From Lachnospiraceae bacterium (GTDB taxonomy: Bacteria; Bacillota; Clostridia; Lachnospirales; Lachnospiraceae), in assembly GCA_900767585.1 (NCBI GenBank), contig CAAFZP010000023.1, positions 1 through 14,261 of the forward strand: a stretch of 14,261 bases of DNA, written 5' to 3'. The notes beneath the pieces are model-generated. The model ran no database searches and had not been told where the DNA came from. It saw only the letters and a program-made list of their open reading frames with translations. The stretch's first letter is position 1. Each line of letters starts with the position of its first letter. Both the position numbers and the translations under genes were made by a program. Positions 13,780-14,261 of the stretch are shown here, piece by piece.

Positions 13780-14261
13780 ATGAAGCATATAAATAAGAAC
13801 GAATGGAAGAAAACAACAAAATATATTGCAGGTTCGACCGGCGCGGTTGCACTTGCGGTTGCATCCTGTGTCGCAGGTATCACAGGTACCGGCACAGATG
13901 TTGCAAAGCACGACAAGGAGTATCTGGCGGGCGATGACAAGGCAAGCGATACAGACGCAACAACGATCATGAACACCGACGATCTGGCAGACCAGCTCGC
14001 AGATAACGTAAACCTCAAAGAGAAAGATGTCGACAAGGATGAGACCGTCTATGTATTCGCCAAGGCAAACGGTGACGTGGACAATATCCTGGTTAACGAG
14101 ACATTGAAGAACCGCGACAAGAGCGCAACAATCGACGATACAACGGATCTGAAGGATATCGTAAATGTCAAGGGTGACGAGACATTTACACAGAACGGAA
14201 ACAAGTTACACGGGATGGCGGCGGAAATGAAATCCAGGAACAGGGTGAAACCGGTAGACAG
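13780..14261 (+). CDS. Exported protein partnered with MMPL, 5' part only; likely frameshift near 14209
   Basis: The ATG at 13780 follows a strong AGGAAGGAG (13763-13771). About 160 codons are visible before the window ends. The start MKHINKNEWKKTTK plus the hydrophobic IAGSTGAVALAVASCVAG looks like a signal peptide or anchor; VASC (C30) is a weak lipobox. After it comes an Asp/Lys/Thr-rich stretch, then TVYVFAKANGDVDNILVNE and LKDIVNVKGDETFTQNGNKL. I associate these with large envelope proteins encoded next to MMPL genes in Lachnospiraceae, some ending in YhgE/Pip-like or heptad-rich regions; that end is not visible here. From about 14209 the expected continuation (x-D-G-G-G-N-E-I...Q-G-E-T) appears in a different frame, as if one base were missing. 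The 87-bp gap to MMPL holds no terminator, so an operon is likely. Confidence 0.7.
   Translation, partial: MKHINKNEWKKTTKYIAGSTGAVALAVASCVAGITGTGTDVAKHDKEYLAGDDKASDTDATTIMNTDDLADQLADNVNLKEKDVDKDETVYVFAKANGDVDNILVNETLKNRDKSATIDDTTDLKDIVNVKGDETFTQNGNKLHGMAAEMKSRNRVKPVD

Overview
The window looks like a piece of a Lachnospiraceae-type gut Clostridia chromosome (Roseburia / Eubacterium / Coprococcus-like). The reasons are AGGAGG-type ribosome binding sites, T-tailed hairpin terminators, moderate GC, a serine/threonine kinase with an N-terminal zinc ribbon, and a ParB-like/BMP fusion protein of a kind I associate with these bacteria. The genus is inference. All genes are on the + strand. Both ends of the window cut through genes.

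Layout. (1) 1-209: the 3' end of an NADP-type glutamate dehydrogenase gene with a strong terminator. The reading frame jumps from the middle of the coenzyme-binding domain to the extreme C-terminus, as if about 80 codons were missing. (2) 219-897: a non-coding array of about ten and a half 63-64 bp tandem units, each built from G-runs and a C-run that can pair in several ways. This is the least explained part of the window. (3) 1077-3749: a two-gene operon, a cytoplasmic ParB-like/BMP fusion protein followed by a small calcineurin-type phosphoesterase. (4) 3750-3983: a control region with a 22-codon reading frame, a 13-bp tandem repeat and a good sigma-A-type promoter. (5) 3984-7820: a membrane-anchored zinc-ribbon serine/threonine kinase and, 17 bp later, citrate synthase, closed by a terminator. 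(6) 7821-10562: an rRNA-type methyltransferase and a cardiolipin synthase. (7) 10679-14261: a TetR-family regulator, a 350-bp control region with a palindromic operator candidate and a terminator, an MMPL/RND-type membrane exporter, and the start of a large exported protein. This is a typical regulator plus efflux/export cassette.

How the genes may work together. Glutamate dehydrogenase and citrate synthase sit at the carbon/nitrogen junction of metabolism, and citrate synthase appears to be transcribed with a transmembrane kinase. Cardiolipin synthase and the MMPL cassette concern the membrane and envelope. I did not find a clear defence system, CRISPR array, transposase, integrase, tRNA or rRNA. 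The most unusual items are the 63-64 bp array, the ParB-like/BMP fusion with its phosphoesterase partner, the leader region of the MMPL gene, and the anomalies in both edge genes, which may be assembly errors.
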